Below are positions 9,158 through 20,710 of a stretch of 55,909 nt of DNA, piece after piece. Each line of letters begins with the position of its first letter. Positions within the stretch are counted from its first letter, which is position 1. The notes beneath the pieces were generated by a model. That model ran no database searches and was not told where the DNA came from. It was given only the letters and a program-made list of their open reading frames with translations. Source of the stretch: Mytilinidion resinicola (Eukaryota > Ascomycota > Dothideomycetes > Mytilinidiales > Mytilinidiaceae); assembly GCF_010093595.1 (NCBI RefSeq), contig NW_022985471.1:8756-64664 (forward strand), in the 5' to 3' direction. A program made the translations under genes and the position numbers.

Positions 9158-11517
9158 TGTCTGCCTACAGCTACTAGCCGCTGAATGCGGCGAAACGCGA
9201 GATCCGATTGCTTGTTCTTAGTCCGGCCAGGAAAGGCAAATGGGACGACACATTGCGATGCAGCCTGATTACAACGATGTTGAATGACTCCAACGCCTGT
9301 CGAGCCTCATCTTATTAGGCTGTTTCGTACTGCTGGGGCAAAGCCGCACCATCTAGTTACATTATTGTCGATGGTCGTCGTCTGGACATCACAGAAAACT
9401 TTGACTCGTTTCTGCGCCGCAAGCGAGTACGCTCGTCCAAGCAACACCTCTGGATTGACGCTATATGTATCAGCCAGACCGATGACAAGGAGAGAACAGA
9501 ACAGGTGGAATTGATGAGCATGATCTATTGATGTGTCACACGACTTGTGATATGGTTAGTTGAAGAGGCTGATGATAGTCAACGGGCGGTGAAACTCGTC
9601 GAGGAATTTGGTACATGTCAAAAAGAGGGGGTAAAAGTTGACTTGGAAATAGCAGCCCTGAATAAACTTCTGGAACGACCGTACTGGAATCAAATCTGGG
9701 TGTTACAAGAAATCGTCATTGGAGCGGCGGCCCAGAAAGCTGACGAGACACAAGTTATCTGCGGAAAAGAACGGGTTACCTGGTCTTGCCTCGTACGTGC
9801 CTTTCACTGGATCGAGTCACAGCGGAAGTTAGGGCGATTACCTATTCTTGGGCTACAACAGATTTTGAATCTCGAAGAAGCTCGGAAAACAGGCGGTAAT
9901 GGTTCTCTGCTGTCATGGCTTCTTAAAACTCGGAGCAAACAGTCATCGGAAGGCCGAGACAAAGTATACGGCTTGCTCGGTATTGCTGACCTCAGTATTT
10001 GAGGGTTTGACAATCTTCGACCCGATTATGACCACCCGAAGTCGCGGGTTTTCAGCCAATTAGCAGCCGCCAATATCATTTTCAGTCAAACCTTAGAGGT
10101 GCGTCGACATTGTCGAATTCGACCTCTCTCTGACCTCCCCTCTTGGGCTCCCGACTGGTCTGTGAGTGATAGCGCAGCTCTCCTTCCCGCTCACAACTAC
10201 AATCATACGTGGAATGATGCCGAATATAAAAGCAAGGAGGAGGAATCCGACGATGACAGCCAGGAGGAGGAACCTAAACATGAAGGCCAAGAGTGCACAA
10301 TCGATATTGAGAACAAGGCAACCAATGCCCTAACCGATCCCAAATTTGTTACGGAGCCAGCCGAGCAGGTTAAATCACACATGGAGCTAAATGGATATCC
10401 TCGCAGGACCAATATACGGACTTGTGACCTCTGGGCTGACATCCCATCCCTATCAATCTCAGGGGATATGCGAACACTTACCGCGCATGGCTTTATTTGG
10501 GACAGTATGAAAATATTAAGTGATCCGTTTCCTTCAGACGTCAGCAAACAGTGGCAAAATGCCACTCACTTCATGATCAACGTAGGCCAATGTAAAGCTA
10601 TCCTAGACTCGCTCTCAGATCACCCAAATCCCTACCAAACTGCTCGTCGACGATTGGAATCATTATGGCGGACTCTGCGCGCGGACCACTCGGGCGAAGA
10701 CGATTATCCCATACCAGATTACCTATTCCAGCCGGACGAAGAGGAGCGCCGCGTCGGGTTCCAGGACTGGCTTCCGCCTATCCCTAAGAATTGGATTCCA
10801 CGAACACCTCATGTATCTAGTATCTGGACTGATCCAAGTACCGCAAGGCCGTGCACACCTACCTCGAATTGGACGAGATCGCCGAAGAGGAACACTTTGA
10901 TGTAGCAGCTTGGGAAGCAATCTTTCCCGGTCGAAGAGACATGCTCGGCGAGCTGTTATTTCAAGTCTCCAGTGCCCGGCGGCAGGGCGCACACTTCGAG
11001 CACGTGATTGAAAAAGTCGTCGAATCAATGTCTATTAGACAAGAGCTAGCACAGCTCTACCTCCTAGCAAGGGGGCCAATATGATCTTATCATTTCACCC
11101 TTTCAATTGCCATGTGTAGTCCCTGACCCATTTCTTCATCTACGAGAGAATGTGTTTCCTCTAGATGTCACATTCCTTAAGAGACTGAGTGTCTCGCAAC
11201 AGAGAGATTTTGCACCTGGATCAACCATGGATGAGCGTGCTGCGCTGTTCCCTGGGGACTACGGAGCCGAGAAATATGCCTTGGGGAGACGATTCTTCAT
11301 TTCTGAGAGAGGCTATTTGGGGCTGTGTCCTGCAGAATCGCAAAGAGGAGATCGCATTGCTGTGATGATGGATAGTCGTGTTCCTTTTGTTCTTCGGAGC
11401 TAGGAAAAGGGCTTCTTGGTCGTTGGTGAGACTCATGTGCAGGGGGTTATAAACGGAGAGGTGTTCAATGAGTATAAGGCAAAAGGCCATATGCCTGAAA
11501 AGATTGAGCTGGTGTGA
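9158..11517 (+). pseudogene. HET-domain protein gene, decayed
   Basis: Reading from ATG 9158, the HET domain is recognisable in order: EIRLLVLSPA, SYCWGKA, HLWIDAICISQTDD, PYWNQIWVLQEIV and GRDKVYGLLGI. The C-terminus has GRRFFISERGYLGLCP, VPFVLR and VVGETHVQGVINGE, ending near 11517. It is broken by in-frame stops near 9176, 9319, 9529, 10000 and 11401 and by a frame change near 10850. Several stops are explained by C-to-T changes at CAG or CGA codons. HET proteins trigger cell death after fusion of unlike hyphae. A few breaks could instead be unrecognised introns, but not all of them. Confidence 0.8.
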
Positions 11518-11779
11518 ACTGTGATAACTATTTTATCTCATGGACGCTGGAGACCGAAATACCTGGTAGAAAATGAGCTATCCACAGATCTCGATTGTAT
11601 TTGCCTTCAGGTAAAATGAAACGCCTGAATTTACAAGGCAATATCTTGCAATGCCTAATGTACTTGTCGAGAAAGCTCTCACCTATCGAGATGTCGGTCG
11701 CTTGAAGGTGTAAAGGTTTTCTCGAAAGCGCAAGAGAAGGATATGATGGACAAGACGGTGCCGAGGAAGATGGAGGCTA
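11518..11779. other. Intergenic, no gene seen
   Basis: 3' flank of the HET pseudogene. No recognisable coding content. Confidence 0.4.
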
Positions 11780-11915
11780 ATTAAGCTATATCGCTATACT
11801 GTTAGAAGGGCGACACATAGTCCAGTGGAGCTGGCTGAGATGGTTTAAGCAGTACTATAGCTCGTTAATGGCACATACTACGGTGAATGGTTAGACGAGA
11901 GGAAGGGGAGTGGCA
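11780..11915 (+). repeat. Dispersed repeat, partner of 36130-36270
   Basis: This segment and the reverse complement of 36130-36270 share GGGCGACACATAGTC, then AGTGGAGCT, then GTTRATGGCAC and ACGGT. The stretch then runs into AGAGGAAGGG-type sequence. Identity is imperfect. It ends just before promoter-like module B. I could not define element ends or a target duplication. Confidence 0.55.
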
Positions 11916-11947
11916 ATAACGTTCGGCAGGGTACATAGGTCGGATCC

Positions 11948-12135
11948 GAAGCTAGCTTTATTTAGACCCCTTACCACGTGCTCACCCCCTATAAATCTCC
12001 TAACCGTTCTAAGATTAAAACCTTCTATTATTAACACTAGGCATTATACTCTCCTGCAATTTTCGGTGATAGCATGTATTCTAGCCTATTATATGAGGAG
12101 CGCTCGGAGAGAAATCACGTGCAAGGCTGAGAACA
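11948..12135 (+). promoter_or_regulatory. Promoter-like dispersed module, copy B
   Basis: GAAGCTAGCTTTAT, ACCACGTGCTCACC, CCTATAAATCTCC and AATCACGTGCAAGGCTGAG follow in the order shared with copies A, C and D. The TATA box at about 11989 is intact. The BTB gene starts about 330 bp downstream on the same strand, so this could be its promoter. Sequence after the module (ATCTCCACTCTG...TTTCCCTT near 12240) is also shared with the flank of copy D. Confidence 0.75.
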
Positions 12136-12467
12136 TCTCACACTCCTCGCTCAAAAGACTGGCTGAGCCGCTTTCATGGGCCTCAAGCACTGCTCAGCGC
12201 CAAGCGAAGCCACATCACCTCGTTCTTGCCAGCACACGATATCTCCACTCTGAGCACTTTCCCTTCTCCTTACCATGATTCTCCTATCCGTCACGTTTAA
12301 CATCATCCGAATCACCTGGGCGGGTCCTACCAGCCAAGACGTACAGGTTCGCGACATTGCGCAAGCCGAGGCTACGTTCAGCAACTAGTTCAACAGCGTC
12401 GCCGTCGAGGTCCTACAGTCTAAAAGCTCTTAATCGCCAACATTTCCCTTCATGGTAGGAACACAGT
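12136..12467 (+). other. Leader of the BTB gene with a 37-codon upstream ORF
   Basis: Between module B and the BTB start lies a small ORF at 12275-12388. It begins MILLSVTFNIIRITW and ends at TAG. It could act as an upstream ORF in the leader or be a remnant; no homology is recognised. Confidence 0.35.
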
Positions 12468-13480
12468 ATGGCGACAGAAAATAGCGATCAGTCCTCGACT
12501 TCAGTCACTGAGATTGCTAAAAACGGCGATATCATTTTGGTCGTTGGCCCACACAAGAAAAAAATACAAGTCTGTTCAACCGTTCTGAAGAATGCCTCGA
12601 AATACTTCAACGCTATGTTCGGACCGCACTTTGCGGAAGGCCAGGACTTGCACGGGGACAGTCCTAAGGGGATACCAATGCCGGATGACGATGCAAACGC
12701 CTTGGAGATTCTTCTCAACATCTTCCATCTCCGCAACGATGATGTACCTGAAACCCTTGGCCCAACCGAAGTCCTGGACGTTGCCGTCGCCGCGGATAAG
12801 TTTGACTGCATTGTTGCTATAAAACACGCCATCAGGCTTTGGTTGAACCCAGGGGAGTTTCAAGATATTGTAGAGCTTGGACATCTCATGGCTGCTGCAT
12901 ACAGACTTGATAATGCGCGGGCTTTCAGTGAGATTACACTCGCAATGATACTTCTCCATAAAGATTCCTACCTCCCGCTCGCCGATGAGGACATTGGTCT
13001 GCTTGAGATTGTTCCATGGAAGGTTATCTGTAAGTTTTGTGCAAAGCTTTTCGAGTCAGGCATTAATGCTTCGCTATAGGCTTCTTAGAAGAGCGACGGA
13101 GCCGCATGCGCGTGGAATTACAGCAGATCTTACTTGATGGAGAACGAGGTGCGGGAACGGATGACGACAGGAGATGTAGCTGTAGCTGGTCAAGTCGGCA
13201 CAGTTCTGCTTATATGGAGCTGCTTCGGACAAAAAGATCAGGGCCTTTACAAACGCTTGATACCACAATCTCAGAGGTTCTTGAGAAATTGGAGAACATG
13301 GATGATCCGACCATATCCCGCGAATGGGATCCATGCGACTACCGGTGGCATACTGATCCCAAGTTTAAAAGAATGCGCAACTGGAGGCTCAATGATTTCA
13401 AGAAAAGCAAGGGGCTTTGCATCGACTGCGTCCGGTCCAGCACCGTAGCTGCGAGGCAGATTTGTCGGATCGAGCACTAG
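12468..13480 (+). CDS. BTB/POZ-domain protein
   Basis: Exons are 12468-13029 and 13080-13480 (intron GTAAGT...CTATAG), giving 320 aa. Residues about 24-130 form a BTB fold: GDIILVVGPHKKKIQVCSTVL, SKYFNAMF, then a DDANALEILLNIFH helix. BTB domains dimerise and often bind Cullin-3, but fungi have many orphan BTB proteins like this one, with no second recognisable domain. The C-terminal half is charged and ends with Cys-containing segments (RCSCSWSSR, CIDCVRSS). Promoter-like module B lies upstream. The function is unknown; the call rests on the BTB fold and an intact two-exon frame. Confidence 0.75.
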
Positions 13481-13824
13481 GATTAGTCTTGTCCCTCTGC
13501 ACAACAGAAGCCGAATTGCTGCGCCATGTGGCAGTGCTCATCAGATTGGCGCCTAGATACCTAAAGATATCGTTAGCCATCCAAGAAAATATGACGATCG
13601 CCTATGCGTGCACGTGTTGAGATGCATGCTGAGAATTCTGTAAAACGGATAGGGCTTGTATCCATAAAAAGAAATGGACATGTTCCCGACATTTAGGAAG
13701 GATCCTAAGGCACAGTGCCGCTTTAAGGTATCGCGTCTCACCGGCCCCTTCATCCGCGACTCCTCCAATACTCCACGACCATATACGTAGCAAAAGACAC
13801 GAAGAAGTGCTTCCACCAAGTTTT
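13481..13824. other. Intergenic between convergent BTB and ABM genes, no gene seen
   Basis: Shared 3' flank of two converging genes. Short overlapping ORFs here have no recognisable content. Confidence 0.5.
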
Positions 13825-14462
13825 CTAAGCTGGATCTGTGCTTTCTCCTCCTTCTAGATACTTCTTTCGATAACTGAATCCCTCGCCCTCTCGCTCAAAG
13901 TACTGAGTCACCATTTCTTTCTCCCAGGTTGGCTTGGACTTCTCCCACAGCGTCGAGTAATAAGGCCTCGTGAGTTGATTGGTTTCGAACCATTTTCGTG
14001 ATGCGTTCCAGACTTCCAGAAATCGGAAATGGCCCGGGTGCTCGGGGTCTTGGAAGACGTCGAAAAGGATGCATTCCGGCTCTGCGGCACAAGACTCGGG
14101 TTGCGGCACTACAACCTAGGGTCAGCAACTCATATGCAGTAACGTATCAGGATAACATGCTGATACAGGAGGAAGTAACAGGTAGTGCAACAGCAGTGCT
14201 GCAGCACGGTATCAGTACTGTATCAGGAAACAGGATGAATCAAGTAACGCGTCAGGAAGAGATACCACGTTATGCCCCCGGGGCTGGCCCCCCTCCTTCC
14301 CCTAGTATATAAACAACGAGCTAGACACCCATAGAAATCAGAGTTCACATCAATTTCAACCTGAGTACAAGCGGCCCAGACTGGGCGATGAGCTTCTTTG
14401 AACTCTTCGATGCGAGATGGTTGGATGTAGAAATTGACGAAAAGTGTGAGTTGCTTTGACAT
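13825..14462 (-). pseudogene. Antibiotic biosynthesis monooxygenase (ABM)-like protein, split by a solo LTR
   Basis: The first part (14462 to 14367) begins MSKQLTLFVNFYIQPSR and ends at HRPVWAAC. The second part (14088 to 13825) begins AAEPECILFDVFQDP and ends ESTDPA with a stop. Setting aside the LTR 14094-14366 and one 5-bp target copy leaves a continuous intronless frame of 119 codons, the usual length for single-domain ABM proteins (dimeric alpha/beta barrel). Such proteins are small oxidases or heme-degrading-like enzymes. No other mutation is seen, which suggests recent inactivation. With the LTR present, translation would end within the insertion. Confidence 0.85.
14094..14366 (+). mobile_element. 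Solo LTR, AC...GT family, 273 bp, TSD ACAAG
   Basis: It starts ACTCGGGTTG and ends CAACCTGAGT, with ACAAG directly on both sides (14089-14093 and 14367-14371). A TATA stretch (TATATAAAC near 14309) and the ending TTCACATCAATTTCAAC match the copy at 1508-1791. It disrupts the ABM gene. Confidence 0.88.
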
Positions 14463-15833
14463 ATTGTGCGAAATTGAGCACGGGAGGGGCTTGCAGTTGC
14501 GAGGAGGAAGGTTCGTGCCTATGAATGCTGGGGCATCCGGCTAGAGTCTCCCTTTATACATGCTAGTACATGCTGGGGGCCAGGATTTAAAAACACATGA
14601 CTAGGTAAGTATAGCCCTCGCCTTGGCATGGGCGATATCCTTCTCTCGGTGGATACTTCTCTGCCGCTCTCATTGGCTGCGCGTGCTCTGCCCCGTTTAC
14701 CCCTGAGACGCTCTTTGCCTTACGCTAAACCTAGAAAGTACTCCTTTGCCCCAGACTAAGCCCATAAGGGCTACTTTTTCTAACGCTAAGTTATAAAAAG
14801 ACTGGTGCTGTCAGCCTTCTAGTCCCCCACTTGAAAGATGTCGTCAGACTAGAGCCCCGGGACCCTTCGACTTCGACTTGATAGCAGGAGAGCCGGTAAA
14901 TTTCCCGAATTTATATTTCAGCACAGCGAAGTAGTTTCATGACGCACATTCCTACATTTTCTCTCCACTTCCTTTGTACAGCGACAATTTGGTATGACTA
15001 CTTCCTTTCTGTACGAGTGACGATCAAGCCGTCCTGAGCTGAGTGTAACCTGGACTTTACCCCTGCGTTTTTACAGTCGAGTTTTAGGATGTTTAGCTAG
15101 CATTAATGTTTCCCGTCCCTTCACCAGAAACGCAGATTGTCGAGCCGTGTCTCGGGTCACGTGCGAGGACTTTCACGTGCAAGGCTGGCGATATCGCCCA
15201 CATCTTTGGCGAAGCGTGAGGAGGCGCAGCAGGCTGACAGCTGAGTACTGTCTTTCGTTTTCGTATTCTCTCTCGAAGTCGGTTGCAATGTTTTTATTCC
15301 ATCACTCTAAACAACGTCTTATTATGAGCTGCAAGTGACCCAGGGAAGGCCTGGAAAGATCCGGGAGCTAGCTCTACGGAAAATGACATACTAATCCTTC
15401 GATTGCGGCGCTTGACCCAAGCCTGATCTAGTCTGAACACGGTTGACCGGTCGAGCCGCATGCACAAGACTCCAATCTTGGATCACAACGCATGAGGCTG
15501 GAGCCAGCCAAGCTCAGCCTCGTCTTCAATTGTACCAATAGTCCCGCTCAGCCTCGCAAAAGCACAGAGAGCCAATGCACCTTTAGGCACAAAGACCGGC
15601 ATGCTTCAACGAGCCTTCCGATGTGCTGTGAGTATATGTCGTTGCTCACCCTCTCAGCTATCCCGGTTATCTCAGACCCTCTAATTCCTCTCTTAGTTAC
15701 CTGTCAGCGTTTATATACCCTTACTATTGCCTCAGCCTCGCGTGTAGATATCTCTCTCCCTGCCGACATCTCTACAGCTCTCAATCGAGCCTTTCGTTTA
15801 TAGCAATCCGCAGCCTCGTTGGACATCCTTCAA
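14463..15833. other. Intergenic, 1.4 kb, no supported gene
   Basis: It contains the ABM promoter. A TCACGTGCAAGGCTG match to the 3' end of the promoter-like modules occurs near 15168, but the rest of the module is not recognisable. A short exon with a GTGAGT donor near 15630 could belong to the following membrane gene; I could not decide. Confidence 0.4.
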
Positions 15834-17297
15834 ATGGGGAACACGTTCGGCTTTATGAAGCCTCAATCTAGAGGCGGATTCCAGTTTATGGTGTTGGATT
15901 CCTGCAAGGCTGAAGGCATAGATCTCAATGAAACTTGCGGCCTTCACTTTGGTCCCAACCATCAGCTCCTATCTATTGGAAATATTACGAAGGGGGAAAT
16001 GACTCCGCGACCAGGCATCGCAGGTCAGGGTGTATGCCAAAGTTTCCTTCTCTCGGACTTATCAGTACTAATGAGGGTAGATATGGCTAGGCATGCTCTC
16101 TCTTTTTGCTGTCATCGTGGTCGCCTTCGTTTTTGTGGCTATTGAGATCGTCTCGCGATTCGAGTTGAGCCGCAAGCTGGCATCTAACGGCAGGTACGGT
16201 ATCCCACGTCTTTCTACTCTGCCTTTTAGTGAACAGAACATCCCTTGCGAGTATTGACTCTTGGTGTGCATAGGGTGCTCAAATTCGTCTACTACTTCAA
16301 AGACCCGCCGGATGAAGATGTTGATGACCCGGAACGGAAGATACGATATAGAGCCCGAATCAGGGCAGGTATACGAGGCTACGTGCTTGGAGCGTCAGAT
16401 GCCCAGACCATTCTGGTTGCTGCGTTCATCCTTAGCTTTGCCGCCCAAGAGAAATGCCAGCTGACGTCCTACCATTTCACCGTTGCTGCCGACATGATGA
16501 CGATCTCCTTATCAGTACTAGTCTTTTCGGTAGCACTGGTACGAACTTATTGGAGAAACCCGTGGGCGGCAACTTTCCGGGTCCTGTTGTCTATCGGAGC
16601 CTTCATTGGCGTCGGTCTGACCATATTCGGAGAGAACAACTACTCCCCAGAATGGCCTCCACCCCAAAATCGACATGACAGTGCAATCTTGCTTCCGGTA
16701 GCTTGCTTGTTAGAGACTGATTTGTGGTCGCGAACCAAGAAGCAGGCGGAGGATCACCAGGCCGATCTTGGGTTCCAGAACTCACCGTCACGGTGGCCGA
16801 CTGAGAGATTCTTCTACATTGTCTTAGTCTTCGCGTTCTTGATAGCACACGCCTCGATAGGCGTTCGCAGATGGGAGGGCAGGCACGGAGAAGGCAATCC
16901 TGGCCCGCGACTCTGGACAAACGCCCGGGGATGGTTCACTACCATATATTGGCTCGTTGTGCTACTCATCCCGACTGTGGCGTCAGTGTGGGTCTGGAAC
17001 AAAGTTCGTATTGCTCGAGTATGGGTCAAAGACTCTGGTTGGATTGAGGATCCCAATCCAGAGTTCAATTTGTGGGATTCCGGACAGCTGATTCCCTTGG
17101 GGGCGTTTATACTCATCCTGATGACGATGTTGACTGAGCTGAAAAGTAGGAAGGGCGAAGCTGACAATAGAAAAAACGGACATGTATGGGCAAGGATATC
17201 TGAGAGGGACGGCGGATTGGAGTTGGGAAGAATGCCAGGAGCTCGGTCTGAAAGACATCCAACCGTTCCTGTGCCTTTGTCAGCTTTGGGATATTGA
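15834..17297 (+). CDS. Polytopic membrane protein of an orphan fungal family
   Basis: Proposed exons are 15834-16031, 16081-16193 and 16274-17297, giving 444 aa. The first junction is uncertain: donor GTATGC at 16032 with AG at 16080, or GTGTAT at 16030 with AG at 16090; both keep the frame. The N-terminal extracellular part has GIDLNETCG and FGPN. Hydrophobic helices follow in MLSLFAVIVVAFVFVAIE, AQTILVAAFILSFAA, MMTISLSVLVFSVALV, FRVLLSIGAFIGVGL, FFYIVLVFAFLIAHA, IYWLVVLLIPTVASVW and LIPLGAFILILMTML. A SGWIE motif precedes the last helix. A signal-peptide exon is likely missing upstream, so the start is provisional. It is an intact paralogue of the truncated gene at 96-1140. Function unknown. 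Confidence 0.7.
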
Positions 17298-18908
17298 GAT
17301 AGTCCACGGCGCTACGTGCATACATTTCCTAGTCGTTCCATTTACCCAGTGGTTTAATTCTCGGTCATTCTCAGGTTAAAGTCACGAACCATGATTTCCA
17401 CAGGGCAATTAATATTCTTGGAGAATCACATGATGCCAGTAATTGGTCACATTCTCGTTACTAAGTTCCTTGCGTGCTCCTATTTACGCGTCTTGGATAG
17501 CGAATGTGTAGCATTCATCCGCTCATGATGAGTCCAAATTAAGATTTGCAGCTAATAGTTGTCAACCATGGTTCATCGGGCCTACCCTCTAGCACTACGT
17601 TAGCTCATGCAGATCCGCGCGTCATCCATTGGGACGGTCCATCTCTCAGCTTCCCCGCATTAAACTATTTTTCAGAGGTGTAATTGGAAGTCTTGAGCGG
17701 AGGCCTTACCGCACGAGTGGGTTCGTGTGACGTGTTCCTGGATAGAGCGTTTGACCATGGTGCAAACTGTGGGGAAAACATGTGCGTAATTAGGCGCTAG
17801 TGAACGTATCTCATGGCTAAGAAAGTGATGTTTAGACTCCTATTTATCCGAAAAGTCCCGATTAGAGAGCTTCCTCGACTTTGGGAATGTGAGCTTCTCC
17901 GCAGTCGGGCCAGTGCAAAGCATTAGCATGACTACGTCTTGGGTCTCGTAGAGGTGAACGCCTAGAAATAGAACCACCGCGGAATCTCTGTCCTCACACT
18001 GGCTGATACGATCTCCGAAGCTTCCAGCCAAATGGATCGACAGCGGGGAAAGCGTAGACTACTGCAGCCAAGCCCTCATCTCTATGGACAAAACCACCCA
18101 GTTTCTGTGCTCCAGTACCGTTAGTCCCGTAATTCTCTAAACTCAAAATTATACCAATCAACAACGAGGAACGCTTAGATCATCCAGCTGCGAAACTCCG
18201 CGGTGATGGTAGGCTCGCCTCGAAACGGATCCAATGCATCCCAACAAGGTCGTTTTTCAACCTAGAATGTTCTATACCGTTGATCTGACCCCGAAACTGA
18301 TACCTTAGTCCAGATTTGTGATTCTGGTAAATGCAGGGCTTTACGCCAGAGTATTCAATATCGAACGGTCGTGGTCTTGAATTTGCCAAGGCATGAATGG
18401 CGGCTGAGCTCTAATACAAGTGATAGGTCGAGTAGTTCTTCTCTCGTAAGATTTGGACACTCATACACAGCGTTCAGGGTGATCCGTCGCTGTGCCGTCC
18501 ACTGAAGAATCACGGAAACGTTTCCGTGGGCTAGAATCGTCCTAGACTGTCATTACAGAGATAGCCATTCTGCTAACGCGTGAGGATAGACTAGTCTCGA
18601 AAAGGGGCCAAAGAACTCAGACGATGCAACGCATACTTCCGGATATGGAATCAGTGAACAGATATTTCTGTACCCGGGTGCTAAGAGACGTGTTGCTGAC
18701 GAAAGTGGCAGCATCATGATACTGAGAGCCACAATAAGCAACGTAAATATCTGTCTACGGCCAAGGAGACGTCATGAAGCTAGACCAGAGTGACGAGACA
18801 TCTAGGTATATATAGCTGATCGAAGTGCACTTCAATTCAACTCATCAGCTCTTCAATACACTATCTTCTAAGCAATATATCAAGTATCCAGCCACTTCAA
18901 TCACCAAC
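17298..18908. other. Intergenic, 1.6 kb, possible remnants only
   Basis: Minus-strand fragments (for example 18389-18180, and 18741-18553 with a hydrophobic start) have stops between them and no recognisable family. A perfect 18-bp palindrome lies at 18511-18528. A TATA box (TATATATAG near 18808) precedes the secreted-protein gene. Confidence 0.35.
18511..18528. promoter_or_regulatory. Perfect 18-bp palindrome
   Basis: CACGGAAACGTTTCCGTG is fully self-complementary. It lies about 400 bp upstream of the small secreted-protein gene and could be a dimeric regulator site. This is inferred from symmetry only. Confidence 0.4.
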
Positions 18909-19328
18909 ATGAGATTTACTGCAATCGCCCTGGCCTTCGCTGCCGCCCTTACCGTCTCGGCCGCTCCAAGCCCCGGCGGCAACTCCAACGACAAATGGTC
19001 CTGCGAGTTTGACCTTCAGAACGGAGGCGAATGGTACCAGTCCGGCTATGGGGGCTATGGCGACTGCCACAAATGGGGATCTAACAAGAAGTGCACCGGT
19101 GCATACATGCACAAGGGTATTTCAGCCTCCTATCTTTCTTGTCAATTTCTGCTTGAAATTCAATGATAATACGGAATCGTGACGGTAGGAAATAGTAAGG
19201 CTAAGAAGGTCTACATGTACAAGGACAAGAACTGTCAGCATGAGATCAAGGAATGCGAGTATGGCCAGCAGCAGTGGTGGAAGGATGAGCCCATGCAAGT
19301 GGGCAGCTACTGTGTTAAGGAATATTGA
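18909..19328 (+). CDS. Small secreted cysteine protein
   Basis: Exons are 18909-19116 and 19189-19328 (intron GTATTT...GGTAG), giving 115 aa. Residues 1-19 form a clear signal peptide (MRFTAIALAFAAALTVSAA). The mature part is about 96 residues, with six cysteines (in WSCEF, GDCHK, NKKCTG, KNCQH, IKECEY and GSYCVK), many aromatic and glycine residues (YQSGYGGYGD) and charged lysines. TATATATAG near 18808 fits a TATA box about 100 bp upstream. Size, signal and even Cys count fit an apoplastic effector-like or antimicrobial-type protein. No family is recognised, so the role is inference. Without the intron the frame would run past 19117 and lose the last three cysteines, which supports splicing. 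Confidence 0.75.
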
Positions 19329-20710
19329 GGTGAGATCAACTTTTGGATATCGGAACGGTATTCGCTAACTACTATGCAGAAGGCTGTCTTTGCTGGAGAT
19401 GCATTGCATCTCAATCATTCCTTTCGCGCTTTGAGCTCATTCTTCCACGTTCCTTGAAAGGTAGATTAGTAGTCGGATAATGATGGAATGAGTCAATGAA
19501 AATCATTGCTGCATTCTAGCTACGTGACACTCGGGTTTCATCAGAAATGAGCGACGGATCTTTCTGAAATGCATGAAGCATCCTTGAATAAGATGAGAAA
19601 AATAACCCCTTAAACCATATGTCATGTTTATGAAAGGCTAGATTGGTCTAGATGTAGCCCTGTCGCCACTATAATATTAATACATTATAAGGGATATTTG
19701 ACAAGGAATCCATATGCAGAAATGAATATTCTCGAAACCATTTCAACATAGGAGCTCAACTTTCAGCTTCTTTCAGCCTCCCAAGCATGTAATGATAGTC
19801 AGGTATCCACTGCCTAAAATCTTCGAGGATATTTTTGGTGGAATACAAGCCGCGTCGCTGCGGTGTCATCGGCCCCAGCTGTTTTAATTACATTTGCCAA
19901 GTACGGAGGTGGGAGCACGCACTCAGGAGATACGAAAGTAAGTTTTCTCCTCTGTGACTCTCTTACAGGTGCGCTTGCTAACATGCTGGCCCTGTAGTGC
20001 GTATCAAGGTCTGCTGTACGAAATTCAATGACTACTACTCGCAATGCACGAAGGGAAGTAGTTACAAGTGGCGGAGAGCTCTTCAAAATACTCTTGTTGC
20101 CCTCCTTAACTAGCTTCACAGAATCCAATTGCAATTATTGCTAGAAGATACTTCCTTTATTTGCTGACATATATTCATGAGATTGCTAGCAACAGGAAAG
20201 GTCTCCGTTACCATCCCCTCGGAGCGCATTTTTTGGATGATCATACTGCGGACCCCATATTGGAAGTCGCGGCTGAGTCTCAATGGCCAAGCGGATGGCA
20301 GCTGTGGCGTCATGGCTATGGCACTCCCGTAAGCAGTGGGCCTTTTGAGGTTAAATATAGCTTACTTAGAGCACTAGGAGGGCCCGAATGAAAAAAGCTC
20401 GGAGAGATCCGGCGACCCTTACATTTTCCAACAGGATGGACTAGGCGTGGCGAGCACATCGATCATGCTGCAACATGTCTGATAGCCGACTTTCAGAGTC
20501 TCAGTTGTATTGTGTAGCTGTTGTGCGTGTCCTGACTTGACGCACATCGACTCTAACAGATATGCCGGTGACAAAGTTGGCGACACAGGTGTAATCCAAG
20601 AACCCACTTTTGGGACAAGATGTTCCGTTACGTCTGAAGCACGCTCTCAACCCGGAAGCCCATACTTGGTACAGATCCTGTCAGTCCAAATAGGGATCTT
20701 GGTCTTTCTA
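19329..20710. other. Intergenic, 1.4 kb, weak minus-strand ORFs only
   Basis: Minus-strand ORFs at 20313-20116 and 20134-19814 overlap in different frames and could be one frameshifted small gene (MTPQLPSAW..., then LQLDSVKLVKEG...). No family is recognised and no splice signal joins them. Confidence 0.3.
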
